Shown: positions 30,677-38,613 of the stretch, in pieces
Position numbering within the stretch: position 1 is the first letter of the stretch
How the letters are laid out: every line of letters begins with the position of its first letter
IMG/VR virus record: IMGVR_UViG_3300027861_000050
Span: 1-45,266 of that record
Length of the DNA: 45,266 bases
DNA from: a virus
Reading direction: 5' to 3' (one strand)
Made by a program: the position numbers and the translations under genes
The notes under the pieces: generated by a model
Databases searched by the model: none
The model's input: the letters and a program-made list of their open reading frames with translations, nothing else
What the model was told of the DNA's origin: nothing

Positions 30677-30758
30677 TGTAGAGCAGTCGCCGAAAAATCG
30701 TTTATCGTTGGACATTTTCGGCTCGTACGTTTAAACGTCGTACGGCTCTACATTTTTT
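30677..30758 (+). ncRNA. Structured RNA, three-way junction with T-run
   Basis: Three stems fit together. The closing stem is TGTAGAGC (30677-30684) with GCTCTACA (30745-30752). Stem two is GCCGAAAA (30689-30696) with TTTTCGGC (30715-30722) and an 18-base loop. Stem three is CGTACG (30724-30729) with CGTACG (30739-30744) and a 9-base loop. The closing stem runs into six T at 30753-30758. All pairs are Watson-Crick. It may be a terminator or attenuator, a cis-regulatory element, or the 3' end of a small RNA of about 130 bases from the promoter at 30612. It matches no class I know, including preQ1. Confidence 0.7.
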
Positions 30759-30775
30759 AAAAAGCAACGAAGCGA

Positions 30776-33055
30776 ATGAGTAACAGCCTAAAATTTGACG
30801 ACGGCAAAAAACTACTAAAGGCAGGCTTTAGTATAATGGTAGTAGACGAAGACAAAAAGCCGCTACAAAGTTGGAAACGTCTGCAGTCCGAACCGTTAAC
30901 AGAAGTAGAGCTAGCTATTAACCTAAAAAAGCCGAACGTCTGGCGCTACGGCTTAATTACAGGATTTAACGGCCTCTTTTGTATAGACGTAGATTTAAAA
31001 GTATTTCCGAAGGTAGACGACCGCGAAACGTTTTTTAGCGAGTTTATTAGCTTCATTCGCGATAATATAGATAGCTTCGACAAAAAAGTAGCCGTATACA
31101 AAACGGCAAATTTCGGCTATCATTTAGTATACAGAACAGACAGCAAACTAGGTAACGTAAAACTAGCTAGGCGCAAAGAACATAAAGAAGCGGTTATAGA
31201 AACGCGAGGCGTAGGCGGCTATATAGTAGTCTACGACGACTGCGTTAATAAAATGGACTATTTGTCTGTAGAAAAGTTAACCGACGAAGAGCATAATATA
31301 CTAATAGAAATAGCTAAATTCTACGACGAACCTACAGAGCATATACCTGTAGACGAACCGAAAAAACAAACGCCTAAAATAGATACTGCAGGCGTACCGC
31401 CTTGGACAGACTTTAACGAGCGTAATACAGTACTAGACGTAGTAGGCGACGAATTCGAAGTAGTACGAACGTTACAAAGCAGGTACATAGTAAAGCGCTA
31501 CGGCTCTAACGCCGCGCATAGCGGCTATATATATCGGGATTCTGGCTGTTTATTTCTGTTTAGTACAGGTACGGCTTATCCAAACGAGAAACTACTAACG
31601 CCGTACGCTCTTTACACTTGGAAAAACCATAACGGCGACTACTCGGCGAGCGCTAAAGCATTATACGCAGAAGGCTACGGCGACAGGGTAGTAGTACCTA
31701 TAGAGCGCATAGAAGAAGAAATTAAAATAGACGTTTCTACGCTAACTTTTCCAATAGATATTTTTCCAAAAGGTATACAGCATTATTTAGTAGAATGTAA
31801 TAAAACGCTAGATAGCTCGCTAGACTATATGGGCGCTAGTATGGTATGGATGCTATCGGTAGTAATAGGTAACTCTATGAAGCTAAAAGTAAAAGCAGGC
31901 TGGAACGAAAGTACTACGGTCTGGATTAGTTGCGTCGGTAAAGCAGGCCTAGGAAAAACGCCTTCGGTAGATAATGTAGTCCGGCCTCTGCAGAAAATAA
32001 ACAGCCGCGAAATAAAAGACTACCAGAAGCGCTACAAAGCATTTAAAGAGTACGAGGCGTTAGAACCTAAAGAAAAGAAAAACGCTCAAGAGGTACGCGA
32101 GCCGACTAAAAAGCAATTTATAGTTAACGACGTTACTATAGAAGCGTTAGTAGAGCTACACGAAGAAAATCCAAACGCTGTAGGCGTCTTTAAAGACGAG
32201 CTAGCAGGATGGATTAAAGATATGAATAAGTACCGCGCAGGCTCGGATTTAGAGTTTTGGCTATCTAGTTGGAGTAATAAACCTGTAGCGCTAAATCGTA
32301 AAACCGTTAAAAATACCTACGTAGAAAGTCCTATTATACCTGTACTCGGCGGTATACAGCCTGCTATACTTAGCGGCCTGTTTACTGCAGAAAATAAAGA
32401 AAACGGCTTTGTAGACCGTATGCTAATATGCTATCCAGACCTAAAAGTAGAAGCGTATAACGAGGCAGAAATGGACGAGGAACTTTTACAATGGTACAGC
32501 GACTATATACTAGCTATGTATAGCGACGTAAAAAACAAGCTAATACAGCTAGACGAAGACGGTACAGTAGTAGAGCATATTATTAGCCTAGAGCCAGAAG
32601 CAAAAAAGCATTGGGCTAGAATTTTTAACGACATTACAGACAGCCAGAACAGCGACGCTGAAAATGAGTATATGAAGAGTATGTTACCGAAGCAAAAAAG
32701 CTATATACCGCGTTTCGCTCTTCTGTTAAATGCGCTAGATAATTACGACGCAGGCCGTCCAATTTTGTCGCCTGTTAGCGCGGACTCTATGCTAAAGGCG
32801 GAAAAACTTTCTAGGTACTTCGTTAGTATGGCAAAGAAGCTAAAAGTAGATATAGTCCACGTAGGCAAATTAAAGAGCATAGCGGTAGACGCAGGCTATA
32901 AAGCTACCGAGTTCGAAAAGTTCAAGGCTATGCTATTACTACAGCCAGAAACGAATTTAAGCGAGGCCGCAGAAATTCTAAACGTTAGCCGCCAGACTTT
33001 AACGAAGTGGAAAAAGAAAATAGCGCAGAATGGAGCTCCGACCGTATCAAAATAG
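30776..33055 (+). CDS. Primase-polymerase/helicase (PrimPol plus DUF3987-like)
   Basis: This 759-residue protein is the likely replication enzyme. The N-terminal PrimPol domain shows the catalytic acidic pair in LFCIDVDLK (Asp71, Asp73) and the TANFGYHLVYR segment with His116. A linker (about 185-320) leads to a helicase-like ATPase of the DUF3987 kind with Walker A GKAGLGKTPS (388-397) and an acidic Walker B-like GVFKDELAGW (about 465-475). The C-terminus holds a helix-turn-helix (NLSEAAEILNVSRQTLTKW, about 729-747), perhaps for origin recognition. The origin-like region and structured RNA lie immediately before it, and the helicase gene overlaps its end by 26 bases. Confidence 0.85.
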   Translation: MSNSLKFDDGKKLLKAGFSIMVVDEDKKPLQSWKRLQSEPLTEVELAINLKKPNVWRYGLITGFNGLFCIDVDLKVFPKVDDRETFFSEFISFIRDNIDSFDKKVAVYKTANFGYHLVYRTDSKLGNVKLARRKEHKEAVIETRGVGGYIVVYDDCVNKMDYLSVEKLTDEEHNILIEIAKFYDEPTEHIPVDEPKKQTPKIDTAGVPPWTDFNERNTVLDVVGDEFEVVRTLQSRYIVKRYGSNAAHSGYIYRDSGCLFLFSTGTAYPNEKLLTPYALYTWKNHNGDYSASAKALYAEGYGDRVVVPIERIEEEIKIDVSTLTFPIDIFPKGIQHYLVECNKTLDSSLDYMGASMVWMLSVVIGNSMKLKVKAGWNESTTVWISCVGKAGLGKTPSVDNVVRPLQKINSREIKDYQKRYKAFKEYEALEPKEKKNAQEVREPTKKQFIVNDVTIEALVELHEENPNAVGVFKDELAGWIKDMNKYRAGSDLEFWLSSWSNKPVALNRKTVKNTYVESPIIPVLGGIQPAILSGLFTAENKENGFVDRMLICYPDLKVEAYNEAEMDEELLQWYSDYILAMYSDVKNKLIQLDEDGTVVEHIISLEPEAKKHWARIFNDITDSQNSDAENEYMKSMLPKQKSYIPRFALLLNALDNYDAGRPILSPVSADSMLKAEKLSRYFVSMAKKLKVDIVHVGKLKSIAVDAGYKATEFEKFKAMLLLQPETNLSEAAEILNVSRQTLTKWKKKIAQNGAPTVSK

Positions 33056-34463
33056 GACTATAGCCGAGCTACGAAGCGGCTTTAAAAGAAACAGGCGGCA
33101 GGTACTCTGCCTGCCTACAGGCGCAGGTAAAACGGTTATTTTTTCCGAAATAGTCTATTTAGCGGCAGAGCGCGGTACTAAATGCCTAGTAGTTACAGAC
33201 CGCATAGAGCTATTTAAACAGACTTTTAGAGCGTTACGGCGTACAGGTATAGCGCCGCAAGAAATAACTGCTAAAAGACGCGCAGAAGTAGACGCGGACG
33301 CCGTTGTATCGGTCGCTATGGTCGAAACCGTAAAGCGTAGAATAGTTAGCGGCAAAATTAGACTAAATCCAGAGCTAATAATTATAGACGAAGCGCATAA
33401 AAGAAACTTCGACGCTATAATTAACCTGTTTCCAAATAGCCTAGTAATAGGCGCTACGGCTACGCCTATCGGCGCGCAGTTTCATAAATACTATAGCGGT
33501 ATAGTTTCTACTATAGATATACCAGAGCTAGTAGAAAAAGGCTATTTAGCTAAATGCAGAGCGTACGAAATGCAGGAAGATTTAAGCGACCTAAAAACGC
33601 GAGCAGGCGAGTATACAGCTAGTAGCCTAAACGAACACTACAACAAAAAAGACCTTTTCGACGGCGTAGTAGCCGAGTATATAAAAAAGGCCGCAGGTAA
33701 AAAGACGCTAGTATTTAACGTTAGCATAGAGCATACTTTAAATATGACCGAAGCGTTCCGCTCTGCAGGTATAGAAGCAGAGGCGCTAACTAGCAATACG
33801 CCGCCAGAAGAGCGCGAAGACATACTAAAACGGTTTAAAGAAGGTAGCGTTCCTGTACTAAATAACTGCGGCATACTTACTACAGGCTACGACGAACCTA
33901 GTATAGACTGCATTATAGTAAACAGAGCTACTAAAAGCCTCGCGCTCTGGCTACAAATGGTAGGTAGAGGCTCGCGAACGTTTGAAGGTAAAGAAGAGTT
34001 TTTAGTTTTAGACTTCGGCCTAAATCACAAAAGGCACGGACTCTGGCAACAGCCTAGAAATTGGAAAATAGAGCCGCCTAAAAAACGAAGCGACGTAAAA
34101 GACGTAGCGCCTGTTAAAAGTTGTCCAAACTGCGAGGCTATAATTTTCGCTACTGCGAAGGCCTGCGAGTTTTGCGACTACGTATTTCCGGTAGAAGCGG
34201 CAAAACTTCGCGAAGGCGTTTTAGTAGAAGTAACTAACGAGGCGGCGTATATCGGTAAAAAAGTTAGCGAAGTATCTTTAACCGACCTAGCCGACCTGCA
34301 GAAAGCTAAAAGGTTTTCGCATCACTATATTTGGAGGGTAGTAAGGTCTAAAGGCGTCGAAAGTTTGCGCGACTATGCGCGACTAATGAATTACAGCGGA
34401 GGCTGGATTATGCGTCAAAAAAAAGACCTGCATAACGCCGCCTTCGCAGATGTCCGAATATAG
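33030..34463 (+). CDS. SF2 DEAD/DEAH-box helicase
   Basis: This 477-residue protein has the superfamily 2 motif set: LPTGAGKT (residues 28-35), DEAH (119-122), GATATP (about 140-145), and motif VI QMVGRGSR in the second RecA domain. The end carries a CxxC...CxxC zinc ribbon (CPNC and CEFC) and a helical tail. This build resembles phage-encoded UvsW/SSL2-like helicases that act on branched DNA during replication and recombination. Its start lies inside the end of the primase-helicase gene and its end overlaps the VRR-NUC gene by 14 bases, so the three are coupled. Confidence 0.88.
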   Translation: MELRPYQNRTIAELRSGFKRNRRQVLCLPTGAGKTVIFSEIVYLAAERGTKCLVVTDRIELFKQTFRALRRTGIAPQEITAKRRAEVDADAVVSVAMVETVKRRIVSGKIRLNPELIIIDEAHKRNFDAIINLFPNSLVIGATATPIGAQFHKYYSGIVSTIDIPELVEKGYLAKCRAYEMQEDLSDLKTRAGEYTASSLNEHYNKKDLFDGVVAEYIKKAAGKKTLVFNVSIEHTLNMTEAFRSAGIEAEALTSNTPPEEREDILKRFKEGSVPVLNNCGILTTGYDEPSIDCIIVNRATKSLALWLQMVGRGSRTFEGKEEFLVLDFGLNHKRHGLWQQPRNWKIEPPKKRSDVKDVAPVKSCPNCEAIIFATAKACEFCDYVFPVEAAKLREGVLVEVTNEAAYIGKKVSEVSLTDLADLQKAKRFSHHYIWRVVRSKGVESLRDYARLMNYSGGWIMRQKKDLHNAAFADVRI

Positions 34464-34800
34464 AGTAACCGAGCTAAAACTACAGGCAGACTGCTTTCAA
34501 TGGCATTGGAATACATATACAGAAGAGCGCAGGCGGCTTTTTATGGTACATAATAATCCGCGCAACAAAATAGACGGCAACAGGCAAAAGGCCGCAGGTA
34601 TGGTTAGCGGCGTAGCGGATTTAGCCTACCTTCAAAACGACAGGCCGCCGATTTTTATAGAAATGAAACTACCAGAAGGTCAGCAAAGCGAAGTCCAAAT
34701 TAAATGGCAGAAGGTCGCCGAAAGTACAGGCGCTACCTACGTAGTCTGCAGGAGTTTAGAGCAGTTTAAACAGATAATAGAAGACGCTCGGAAAAAATAA
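34450..34800 (+). CDS. VRR-NUC family nuclease
   Basis: This 116-residue protein matches stand-alone VRR-NUC proteins: an N-terminal helix (ELKLQADCFQWHW), catalytic residues in GMVSGVADLAYL (Asp) and PIFIEMKLPEGQQSEVQIKW (Glu-x-Lys), and VAESTGATYVVCRSLEQF. These enzymes cut structured DNA such as junctions. It is the last gene of the replication operon, coupled to the SF2 helicase, which would supply branched substrates. Confidence 0.88.
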   Translation: MSEYRVTELKLQADCFQWHWNTYTEERRRLFMVHNNPRNKIDGNRQKAAGMVSGVADLAYLQNDRPPIFIEMKLPEGQQSEVQIKWQKVAESTGATYVVCRSLEQFKQIIEDARKK

Positions 34801-34823
34801 ATGCTTTTTTTTATGTAAACCTG

Positions 34824-34853
34824 TTGTATATCCGCAAAACGTTTATACATTTG
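34824..34853 (+). promoter_or_regulatory. Phage promoter, copy 3
   Basis: TTG at 34824-34826, 19 bases, TACATTTG at 34846-34853, then CTCAACGTTTAAC and the leader AGTAACAGCAACGAAAAAA before the ATG at 34886. Confidence 0.85.
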
Positions 34854-34885
34854 CTCAACGTTTAACAGTAACAGCAACGAAAAAA

Positions 34886-34987
34886 ATGCACAAAGCGCTC
34901 CAAATAACACAATTAGCCGACAGAGTTAACCTACTAGGCGGCCTGCATTTAGTAACTAAACTAGCCGAGCTAGTAATTAACTTCTAA
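34886..34987 (+). CDS. Very short gene (33 residues) under promoter copy 3
   Basis: The frame from ATG at 34886 to TAA at 34985-34987 codes MHKALQITQLADRVNLLGGL and 13 more residues, an amphipathic, mostly hydrophobic helix pair. It stands in exactly the position and context (CAACGAAAAAAATG) of the genes driven by the other promoter copies, and copy 4 follows directly, so the promoter would otherwise serve no gene. It may be a leader peptide, a small inhibitor or a membrane-active peptide. Confidence 0.5.
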   Translation: MHKALQITQLADRVNLLGGLHLVTKLAELVINF

Positions 34988-35004
34988 AATAATTTTCTAA
35001 AGTA

Positions 35005-35034
35005 TTGCATATATGCAAAACCTTTGTATATTTG
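35005..35034 (+). promoter_or_regulatory. Phage promoter, copy 4
   Basis: TTG at 35005-35007, 19 bases, TATATTTG at 35027-35034, followed by CTCAACGTTTAAC. The -33 region is the perfect palindrome TTGCATATATGCAA (35005-35018). The ATG used is at 35063. Confidence 0.87.
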
Positions 35035-35062
35035 CTCAACGTTTAACACTAACAGCAACGAA

Positions 35063-35407
35063 ATGAAAGCTACAGAATACAAAATTTACGCAGAGCTAAG
35101 AGCTAACAATAACAGAGCTATCAATAACGACCAACGCGACAGAGGCGTAGGTACAGACCTGCAGGACGCGTTAAAAGCAGAAAACGCGCAGATAGACGAA
35201 TTACTAAGCGCAGTACCTACTACAGCTATTAGCTGTATTTGCGGCGGTAGAATTTTCTACTTCGACGGTATCGTTAAAATAGGCGCTACTATGTACAGAG
35301 GCGCAGAAAAGGTTAACAAAAGCAACGGCTACAGAGCCGTAGAGGTTATAGACAGCATTACCGACAAAATGCGCTCAGATATGCTAGCAGACAGCTACTA
35401 CTACTAA
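35063..35407 (+). CDS. Unknown protein under promoter copy 4
   Basis: This 114-residue protein starts at the ATG at 35063, which follows the standard leader (AACAGCAACGAAATG). A longer frame reaching back over the promoter would be leaderless and is rejected. The N-terminal half is helical and polar (EYKIYAELRANNNRAINNDQRDRG). The centre has TTAISCICGGRIFYFDGIVKIG, a Cys-x-Cys beta hairpin. No family is recognised. A GC-rich hairpin at 35425-35448 follows. Confidence 0.72.
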   Translation: MKATEYKIYAELRANNNRAINNDQRDRGVGTDLQDALKAENAQIDELLSAVPTTAISCICGGRIFYFDGIVKIGATMYRGAEKVNKSNGYRAVEVIDSITDKMRSDMLADSYYY

Positions 35408-35424
35408 AAACTAAACTTTAACTA

Positions 35425-35448
35425 GCGGCAGGTCTAAAGGCCTGCCGC
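35425..35448 (+). other. Hairpin between genes, without T-run
   Basis: GCGGCAGG (35425-35432) pairs with CCTGCCGC (35441-35448) around an 8-base loop, followed by GCAAAACTTC, so it is not a classical terminator. It lies 15 bases before the ATG at 35464 and may stabilise the upstream mRNA end or tune translation of the next gene. Confidence 0.6.
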
Positions 35449-35463
35449 GCAAAACTTCAAAAA

Positions 35464-36267
35464 ATGTCCAACGATAAACTAATAGACAAAATCCAGAAAC
35501 TTCTAGCTATGGCTAACGGTACAGACGTACAGGCCGAAGCAGATACTTTTTTAGCAAAGGCAAACGAGCTACTGCTACTTCATAACCTAAGTTTAACAGA
35601 CGTAGAGCTAGGCGGTACAGAAAATGCCGTTACAGAGGCTAAAGAGGCCAGAACGTACGGCGACGTAGAGGCGGAAGGTAAATACGAAGGCGCGCTAATG
35701 CACCATATAGCAAAGCATAACTTTTGTAGTACGATAATAACGAGCTACTACAACGGCGGCAAATTAAGCGTTATAGGTCGTCCAGATAATGTAGAGGCTA
35801 CGCTTTATATGTTCGATACGGCGCGCGCAGGTCTGCGTAGAATTTCAAAAAAGGCGTACAGCGCGTACAGAAAAGAAGTCCTAGCGCAATTCGAGCCGCG
35901 CGAAGGCGAGACTATGGCAGAGCTAGAAAAATGTCTAAAAAGGTCGAAGCAGTTACGCTACCGAACTATATGGATACGCTCGTACCTAAAAGGCGCAGTA
36001 GTAGGCATAGCTAGAAAGCTAGAAGCAGAGCGCCAGAAGGCGACAGAAGGCAACGCGAGCCGCTACGCTATAGTACTGTCTAAAAATAACGAGGCTATCG
36101 AAAAGTACAAGGCCGACGAATACGGCGAGCTAGGACAGGCGCGAGCTACTAATACTAGTAACGTAGACCGTACAGCCTTCGCTAGAGGCGTACAAGGCGG
36201 ACAAAATATGAATATAGCCGCAGGCGTTAACGCCGCTAAAACCGCTAACGCTTTACGCCTTAACTAA
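35464..36267 (+). CDS. DUF2786-type protein
   Basis: This 267-residue protein begins with the DUF2786 signature LIDKIQKLLAMANGTDVQAEADTFLAKANELLLLHNLS (about residues 6-43). It continues with a beta-helical part (LSVIGRPDNVEATLYMFDTARAGLRRISKKAY) and a long basic helical stretch (about 150-210). The function of the family is not known, although such genes are common in phages near replication genes. The end overlaps the next gene by one base. Confidence 0.8.
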   Translation: MSNDKLIDKIQKLLAMANGTDVQAEADTFLAKANELLLLHNLSLTDVELGGTENAVTEAKEARTYGDVEAEGKYEGALMHHIAKHNFCSTIITSYYNGGKLSVIGRPDNVEATLYMFDTARAGLRRISKKAYSAYRKEVLAQFEPREGETMAELEKCLKRSKQLRYRTIWIRSYLKGAVVGIARKLEAERQKATEGNASRYAIVLSKNNEAIEKYKADEYGELGQARATNTSNVDRTAFARGVQGGQNMNIAAGVNAAKTANALRLN

Positions 36268-36539
36268 TGGCTAGAGCTAAGAAAAAAGCGCGGCAGGACT
36301 TCGTACAACCCGAAGACCTGCCGCGTATTTCTGTATACGAGCTACCGTATAAAAACGGCGGATTTAAAATAAATCCATTCGAGTACAGAGGTCAGACGTA
36401 TAGAATAGTAGGCACTACTTTAATCTACGTAGAAGACGTACAGCAGGCTACGTATAGTATTAAATGCGTAGAGACAGGCGAGTATAAAGAAAAGCCGGAG
36501 CAATGGCTAAAGGCGATAACGACGAAAAAAAAGAAGTAG
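36267..36539 (+). CDS. Small basic unknown protein
   Basis: This 90-residue protein has Lys/Arg-rich ends (MARAKKKARQ and ITTKKKK) around a beta-rich core (FKINPFEYRGQTYRIVGTTLIYVEDVQQATYSIKC), which looks like a small barrel. The start overlaps the stop of the DUF2786 gene by one base, so the pair is coupled. No family is recognised; the charge pattern allows nucleic-acid binding. Confidence 0.68.
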   Translation: MARAKKKARQDFVQPEDLPRISVYELPYKNGGFKINPFEYRGQTYRIVGTTLIYVEDVQQATYSIKCVETGEYKEKPEQWLKAITTKKKK

Positions 36540-36563
36540 CCGTTAAATGCGGTTAATATTTTG

Positions 36564-36571
36564 TACGTTTG
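36564..36571 (+). promoter_or_regulatory. Promoter-like -7 box before 36592
   Basis: TACGTTTG at 36564-36571 fits TAnnTTTG, with a leader of about 15 bases to the ATG at 36592. The -33 region is poor (GTT at 36542). It likely drives the lysis-side genes 36592-38308. Confidence 0.4.
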
Positions 36572-36591
36572 CAAAACCTAGATTTTAAAAA

Positions 36592-37068
36592 ATGACTATT
36601 CCAGACTTTAAAGACAGACTAAAAGCACAGCTAGAGCGTAAAGGCGTACAGCTAACCGAAGAGCAAATAGAGCAGGCCGTAAAAAAATACTACGGCGTAG
36701 AGCCGCCTAGCGTAGCGGCTGTTTTACTATTGCCTGCGGCTACCGACAGAGCAGACGCATACGCCAAAGCTATAGTCCATTTTAAGCCGATACTCGCGGC
36801 CTGTTGCGACGCTTTCGACCTGTCGCCTAGCAAAGCTAAAAAGGCGTACAGTTTTAACGATAATTGGAGGGATTTGCGCTCTATTGCTTCGTACATAGGC
36901 CTAAAGCGTTTAAATATTCGGCCTGCGTCTGCTATGGCAGAAGTACTAGGCCTACCGACGCCTGCGGCTGTTTATCACCAAAGCTACAGAGCCGAAAAGT
37001 TAATTAAAGAAAAGCGCGTAGTATTCTGCGAAAAATTAGATTTAATAACTGCTTCTTTAGATGTTTAG
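36592..37068 (+). CDS. Unknown protein with a DnaA-domain-IV-like C-terminus
   Basis: This 158-residue protein has an N-terminal helical part (FKDRLKAQLERKGVQLTEEQIEQAVKKYYG). Its C-terminal half contains DLRSIASYIGLKRLNIRPASAMAEVLGLPTPAAVYHQSYRAEKLI, which resembles the helix-turn-helix of the DnaA DNA-binding domain (an Arg-x-Ile-Ala-x-Tyr-like helix, a turn, then a Val-x-His helix). A DNA-binding role, in replication or regulation, is therefore possible. The end overlaps the endolysin gene by eight bases, although the functions seem unrelated. Confidence 0.6.
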   Translation: MTIPDFKDRLKAQLERKGVQLTEEQIEQAVKKYYGVEPPSVAAVLLLPAATDRADAYAKAIVHFKPILAACCDAFDLSPSKAKKAYSFNDNWRDLRSIASYIGLKRLNIRPASAMAEVLGLPTPAAVYHQSYRAEKLIKEKRVVFCEKLDLITASLDV

Positions 37069-37540
37069 TTTTGGAAAAAAAAGCCGCGAGCGTTTAGAAA
37101 CCTGCGCGCCAGAATTGCGTCTAATTATGCAGACAGCTATAACGCGCTCTTCGGTGGATTTTGGAATTTCGCAAGGCGCTAGAACCTTCGAAAAACAGCT
37201 AGACTACTTTACGCAAGGCAAAAGCAAACTAGACCCACGAAGACCAGAAAGCCTAGCGCGAGCTATGCACGTAATAACCGAAGACAGGCCGCTAGCTCTG
37301 GCTGTAGATATATACGCGTATCATCCTGTATATGAAGTACGCAAAAAAATAGCCTACGATATAGGTAGCCTCTGCTATATAGCAGGCGTTATACAGGCAG
37401 TAGCTAAAGAGCTATACGTAACAGGTACTACTACGCATTTAGTTAGATGGGGCGGAAATTGGGATAAAGACGCGGTTATTTTACACGATCAAAATTTTAA
37501 CGACCTGCCGCATTTTGAGCTATATAAACCAGAAGCCTAG
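37061..37540 (+). CDS. Endolysin, M15 peptidase (L-Ala-D-Glu peptidase type)
   Basis: This 159-residue protein has the zinc peptidase pattern of phage M15 endolysins: DFGISQGARTFEKQLDYFTQGKSKLD (about residues 33-58), a His in RAMHVITEDRPLALAVDIYAY with the metal Asp in AVDIY, and the terminal RWGGNWD...DLPHFEL, where the last His binds zinc. It would cleave the peptide stem of peptidoglycan at lysis. A spanin-like gene follows after three bases. The putative holins are far away at 15790-16273. Confidence 0.88.
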   Translation: MFSFGKKSRERLETCAPELRLIMQTAITRSSVDFGISQGARTFEKQLDYFTQGKSKLDPRRPESLARAMHVITEDRPLALAVDIYAYHPVYEVRKKIAYDIGSLCYIAGVIQAVAKELYVTGTTTHLVRWGGNWDKDAVILHDQNFNDLPHFELYKPEA

Positions 37541-37543
37541 ACA

Positions 37544-38308
37544 ATGCTAACGACTGCTTTTTTATTAAAATGCCTGCATTGGACTAAAGAAGTCGGCGCG
37601 CCTTTACTTTCTAAATATTGGCGGCAGTTACTAGTTTTAGGCCTCGTATTTTGGGTTATAGTTTGCTCGCTAACGCATTGCGGCAGTACTAGGCCGATAC
37701 CTACAGGCGGTACTACTGTCGTACAGGTGGATACTATGTACGTATACGACGAAACTTGGAAAACAGTACTCGGCGATACGGTCGCCTTTTACGAAGCAGA
37801 GCTAAAAAGTAAGGTATATACAGCGCCTACTATTAGCCTGCCAGACGCTACGACTGCAGACAGTCTAAAAGAGTATACAGAGGCGCTAAAGTGGACTGCC
37901 GCACAGTTAGAAGACTGCGACTATAGATTTAGAAGCGACTATAGATTTAGACTTTTTAAAGACAGCCTAGATACAGACAGTTTCCGGCTCGTTTACGAAA
38001 TACCGACGCTAGGCAGACTAAAGAGCGCGCCTAAATTTTCGGTAAATTGGAAAATACCTACGCAGTACATAGAAACGACTACGACCGAAACTATAGTAGT
38101 AGAGCCGCGCAGAAGTTTATACGCAGGCCTAGAAGCAGGCGTCCAAATGCAGGCGGTAGGTAACGAATTTAGCGCGGCTGTTATAGGCGCTGAACTCGGC
38201 TATATGAATAAAACAGGCCTGCAGTTAGGCGTAGGCTTTAACTACGATACTAGAAACAGGTACGCAGTACTAGTAAACGTTAGGCGGAACTTTTACTTCG
38301 GTAAATAA
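37544..38308 (+). CDS. Spanin-like envelope protein
   Basis: This 254-residue protein has one hydrophobic segment (about residues 29-46, LLVLGLVFWVIVCSLTHC) near the N-terminus and then a periplasmic-type helical stretch (about 65-145), containing a short repeat DYRFRSDYRFR. The C-terminal 60 residues alternate like outer-membrane beta strands (SLYAGLEAGVQMQAVG, GAELGYMNKTGLQLGVGFNYD) and end with NFYFGK. Inner-membrane anchor, rod and outer-membrane end in one chain fits a one-piece spanin, which fuses the membranes in the last lysis step. The place right after the endolysin supports this. A lipoprotein (Cys46) is an alternative. Confidence 0.6.
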   Translation: MLTTAFLLKCLHWTKEVGAPLLSKYWRQLLVLGLVFWVIVCSLTHCGSTRPIPTGGTTVVQVDTMYVYDETWKTVLGDTVAFYEAELKSKVYTAPTISLPDATTADSLKEYTEALKWTAAQLEDCDYRFRSDYRFRLFKDSLDTDSFRLVYEIPTLGRLKSAPKFSVNWKIPTQYIETTTTETIVVEPRRSLYAGLEAGVQMQAVGNEFSAAVIGAELGYMNKTGLQLGVGFNYDTRNRYAVLVNVRRNFYFGK

Positions 38309-38321
38309 CCGCCTTTTTTTT
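38282..38321 (+). terminator. Terminator with UUCG tetraloop overlapping the gene end
   Basis: Outer stem AGGCGG (38282-38287) with CCGCCT (38309-38314), inner stem TTTAC (38292-38296) with GTAAA (38301-38305) closed by TTCG, then T-run 38314-38321. The stop codon TAA (38306-38308) lies inside the hairpin. Confidence 0.88.
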
Positions 38322-38364
38322 GCCTGTACGTTTTGCGTATATGTAACATTTTTAACTTAGCAAA

Positions 38365-38613
38365 ATGAAAATAACAGAAGTACAAATAGAAAACGCTACG
38401 CTAGAGGTAGAGTATAAATTTCACGAAGGCGAGCCGCCTGTATATTACTACGCAGACGGTAGCGGCTATCCGGGTAGCGGCGACGAAGTAGAGGTAACGG
38501 CTATAACTTGGACTGCAGAAGACGGCGAAGGCGTAGACGTTACAGACCTAGTAGACGAATTAAATCTAATAGAAACGATAGCAGAAAAAATACTAACAGA
38601 TGAACACAGCTAA
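38365..38613 (+). CDS. Small acidic unknown protein before folE
   Basis: This 82-residue acidic protein has a beta-like N-terminal part (ITEVQIENATLEVEYKFH), a Tyr/Gly-rich turn region (VYYYADGSGYPGSG) and a helical end. It overlaps folE by 14 bases, so it opens the 7-deazaguanine operon. TTTGCG at 38332 and TAACTTAG at 38353 resemble a promoter but leave almost no leader. No family is recognised. Its fixed place before folE makes a part in the modification pathway possible. Confidence 0.65.
   Translation: MKITEVQIENATLEVEYKFHEGEPPVYYYADGSGYPGSGDEVEVTAITWTAEDGEGVDVTDLVDELNLIETIAEKILTDEHS

Noticed and set aside
30677-30758. preQ1 or related riboswitch
   Set aside because: It was considered because of the preQ0 genes, but preQ1-I elements are much shorter with a pseudoknot and A-rich tail, and this element precedes the primase rather than a queuosine gene.
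35024-35062. Upstream extension of the gene at 35063
   Set aside because: The added codons would cover the -7 box and leader of promoter copy 4, so they cannot be in the mRNA made from that promoter.
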